Shown here: in pieces, positions 61,891 to 64,000 of the stretch
How the letters are laid out: the number at the start of each line of letters is the position of its first letter
Position numbering within the stretch: position 1 is the first letter of the stretch
Assembly (NCBI RefSeq): GCF_018614875.1
Contig: NZ_JAGGNW010000013.1
Location: 1-64,000 of the forward strand
DNA: 64,000 bases
Source of the DNA: Variovorax paradoxus
GTDB taxonomy: Bacteria; Pseudomonadota; Gammaproteobacteria; Burkholderiales; Burkholderiaceae_C
Direction of reading: 5' to 3'
The notes under the pieces: generated by a model
What the model was told of the DNA's origin: nothing
The model's database searches: none
Seen by the model: the letters and a program-made list of their open reading frames with translations, nothing else
Program-made: the position numbers and the translations under genes

Positions 61891-64000
61891 TTATTCGGTC
61901 GCGGCGCCTTCGCTGGCGTCGGCCGTGGTGGAAACATCGCTGGTCGAACCCGCCAGTTCGGCGGCCTCGGATTCGGCGATGGCGCGGCGCTCGGCCTCGT
62001 CCATCTGATCCTTGGCCTTGCGTGCCTGGTGGTAGGCCATGCCGGTGCCTGCAGGAATCAGGCGGCCGACGATGACGTTTTCCTTCAGGCCGCGCAGCTC
62101 GTCGCGCTTGCCCATGATCGCGGCTTCGGTCAGCACGCGCGTCGTTTCCTGGAACGAAGCGGCCGAGATGAACGAGTCGGTCGACAGCGATGCCTTCGTG
62201 ATACCCAGCAGCAGGTTGGTGAACGTCGCGGGGATCTTGCCAGCGGCGCGCAGGGCGTCGTTGGTGTTGAGCATTTCGCTGCGTTCGACCTGTTCGCCGG
62301 AGATGTAGTTCGTCTCGCCGATGTTGTCGACCACGACGCGGCGCAGCATCTGGCGAACGATCACCTCGATGTGCTTGTCGTTGATCTTCACACCCTGCAA
62401 GCGGTACACGTCCTGCACTTCGTCCACGATGTAGCGCGCGAGTTCTTCCGAACCCAGCAGGCGCAGGATGTCCTGCGGGTCCGCCGGGCCGTCGACCACG
62501 CTTTCGCCCTTGTTCACCACCTGGCCTTCGTGCACCAGGATGTTCTTTTCCTTCGGCACGAGGTCTTCGTAGACGCCGCCTTCGGGATCGGTGATCTGCA
62601 GGCGGATCTTGCCCTTGGTCTCTTTACCGAACGACACGGTACCGGTCATTTCGGCCAGCATGCCCTTGTCCTTCGGCGAACGGGCTTCGAACAGCTCGGC
62701 CACACGCGGCAGACCGCCGGTGATGTCGCGCGTCTTCTGGCCTTCGACCGGAATACGCGCCAGCACTTCGCCGGGGCCCACGTCCTGGCCGTCGCGGATC
62801 TGCACCAGCGAGCCGATCGGGAAGCCGATAGTCACCGAGTGGTCGGTGCCCGGGATCTTCACTTCGGCGCCCGAGGCGTCGATGAGCTTCACCTGCGGGC
62901 GCACGACCTTGGCAGCGCCGCGGCGCTTCGGGTCGATCACGACCAGGGTCGACAGGCCGGTCACTTCGTCCACCTGCTTGGCGACCGTGAGGCCTTCTTC
63001 CACGTTCTCGAACTGCGTCTTGCCGGCGAATTCCGTGATGATCGGGCGCGTCAGCGGGTCCCAGTTGGCGAGCACGTGGCCGGCCTTGATCTGCTGGTCG
63101 GCCTTGACCGCCAGGATCGCGCCGTACGGCACCTTGTGGCGTTCGCGCTCGCGGCCGTGTTCGTCATGAATGACGATCTCGCCCGAACGTGCAATCACCA
63201 CCAGCTCGTTCTTGCTGTTGGTCACGTAGCGCATCGTGGCGTTGAAGCCGATCACGCCGTTGGACTTGGCTTCGACGTTCGAGGCCACGGCCGCACGCGA
63301 GGCCGCACCACCGATGTGGAAGGTACGCATCGTCAGCTGCGTGCCGGGTTCGCCGATCGACTGCGCCGCGATCACACCGACGGCTTCGCCGATGTTGATC
63401 AGGCCGCCGCGGCCCAGGTCGCGGCCGTAGCAGGTCGCGCAGATGCCGAAGCGGGTTTCGCAGGTCAGCGCGGTGCGGACCTTGACTTCGTCGACGCCCT
63501 GGGCTTCCAGGACTTCGATGTTGTCTTCGTCGAACATCTCGCCGGCCTTCAGCAGCACCGAACGGTTTTCCGGGTGCAGCACGTCGTCGGCTGCAGAGCG
63601 GCCGAGGATACGGTCGCGCAGCGACTCGATCACTTCACCGCCTTCGACGATGGCGCGCATCAGGTAGCCGCCGTGCGTACCGCAGTCCTGCTCGGTCACG
63701 ACCAGATCCTGCGTCACGTCGACCAGACGACGGGTCAGGTAGCCCGAGTTCGCCGTCTTCAGCGCCGTGTCGGCCAGGCCCTTTCGAGCACCGTGGGTGG
63801 AGATGAAGTACTCCAGCACGTTCAGGCCTTCGCGGAAGTTCGCGGTAATGGGCGTCTCGATGATCGAGCCGTCCGGCTTGGCCATCAGGCCCCGCATACC
63901 GGCCACCTGGCGAATCTGGGCCGCGGAACCGCGGGCGCCGGAGTCGGCCATCATGTAGATGGAGTTGAACGACTCCTGCTCCACTTCCTTGCCGTGGCGG
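61891..64000 (-). CDS. rpoC: RNA polymerase beta' subunit, C-terminal half
   Basis: About 703 C-terminal residues of the roughly 1400 of RpoC; the start lies beyond base 64000. Recognised by [20 protein letters not shown] near the edge, [15 protein letters not shown], the bridge/trigger region [30 protein letters not shown], the zinc-binding [36 protein letters not shown] and FHIGGAASR, and near the end [15 protein letters not shown]. Catalytic subunit of transcription. A strong terminator follows. rpoB and ribosomal genes should lie to the right. Confidence 0.97.
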   Translation of the reverse strand, partial: RHGKEVEQESFNSIYMMADSGARGSAAQIRQVAGMRGLMAKPDGSIIETPITANFREGLNVLEYFISTHGARKGLADTALKTANSGYLTRRLVDVTQDLVVTEQDCGTHGGYLMRAIVEGGEVIESLRDRILGRSAADDVLHPENRSVLLKAGEMFDEDNIEVLEAQGVDEVKVRTALTCETRFGICATCYGRDLGRGGLINIGEAVGVIAAQSIGEPGTQLTMRTFHIGGAASRAAVASNVEAKSNGVIGFNATMRYVTNSKNELVVIARSGEIVIHDEHGRERERHKVPYGAILAVKADQQIKAGHVLANWDPLTRPIITEFAGKTQFENVEEGLTVAKQVDEVTGLSTLVVIDPKRRGAAKVVRPQVKLIDASGAEVKIPGTDHSVTIGFPIGSLVQIRDGQDVGPGEVLARIPVEGQKTRDITGGLPRVAELFEARSPKDKGMLAEMTGTVSFGKETKGKIRLQITDPEGGVYEDLVPKEKNILVHEGQVVNKGESVVDGPADPQDILRLLGSEELARYIVDEVQDVYRLQGVKINDKHIEVIVRQMLRRVVVDNIGETNYISGEQVERSEMLNTNDALRAAGKIPATFTNLLLGITKASLSTDSFISAASFQETTRVLTEAAIMGKRDELRGLKENVIVGRLIPAGTGMAYHQARKAKDQMDEAERRAIAESEAAELAGSTSDVSTTADASEGAATE

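Noticed and set aside
1..64000. Insertion sequences, prophage, CRISPR or defence islands
   Set aside because: No transposase, integrase, cas, restriction or toxin-antitoxin genes or direct-repeat arrays were seen; base composition is even apart from the noted AT-rich gaps.

Overview
The window is about 64 kb of GC-rich chromosomal DNA from a betaproteobacterium. Gene content and protein style point to the Comamonadaceae, most likely a Variovorax-like organism: a PhaM-type PHB granule protein, an orphan Bug/TctC binding protein with an amidase, an rsmB-DUF4390-ntrY-ntrX cluster, an HU protein with a histone-H1-like tail, and several MocR and LysR regulators. This assignment is an inference; no rRNA gene is present to confirm it. 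I see no transposase, prophage, CRISPR array or plasmid gene. Coding density is high, and only three gaps exceed 300 bases: the glycine riboswitch leader (726-1150), an inverted-repeat element (13230-13581) and an AT-rich gap carrying DnaA boxes (25826-26296).

Layout. 0-6 kb: the 5' part of rfbB (minus), a tandem glycine riboswitch driving a DadA-type oxidase, then FIST, PhaM and a MocR regulator on the minus strand. 6.1-13.2 kb: a tightly packed nine-gene operon divergent from the MocR gene, with three LysE/RhtB exporters, an EamA exporter, a PLP aminotransferase, DJ-1, GST, PhzF and VOC proteins. It looks like an amino-compound export and detoxification system under MocR control. 13.3-20.1 kb: repeat element, creatininase-family hydrolase, an SDR lacking the classical catalytic residues, a LysR/oxidoreductase divergent pair, GNAT, a sorbosone-dehydrogenase-like lipoprotein and AlaX. 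20.2-28.4 kb: DsbD-family reductase, redoxin, MFS carrier, hemE, DnaA-box gap, priA.

28.4-35.3 kb: small membrane protein, ClpP-fold-like exported protein, AEC transporter, and an overlapping rep-lipoprotein-pldA-nadE string. 35.3-41.5 kb: a signalling block with a PAS/PAS hybrid histidine kinase and a membrane GGDEF/EAL protein translationally coupled to an orphan TRAP substrate-binding protein. 41.6-49 kb: LysR, HU with basic tail, LysR divergent from Bug protein plus amidase, and a copper-type P-ATPase behind a MerR-type operator. 49-55.7 kb: a Tat-exported SMP-30 protein, an unrecognised 468-residue protein with a possible PD-(D/E)XK core, MscS, DUF427, an alpha/beta hydrolase and a chemoreceptor with almost no periplasmic domain. 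55.8-64 kb: tRNA-Phe, ntrX-ntrY-DUF4390-rsmB, a LemA-family protein and the 3' two thousand bases of rpoC.

Most promising for new biology are the binding-protein/c-di-GMP enzyme coupling at 37.4-41.5 kb, the MocR-controlled triple-exporter operon, the glycine riboswitch on a DadA-type oxidase, the hemE-priA DnaA-box gap, and a C5-A68 mismatch in tRNA-Phe.
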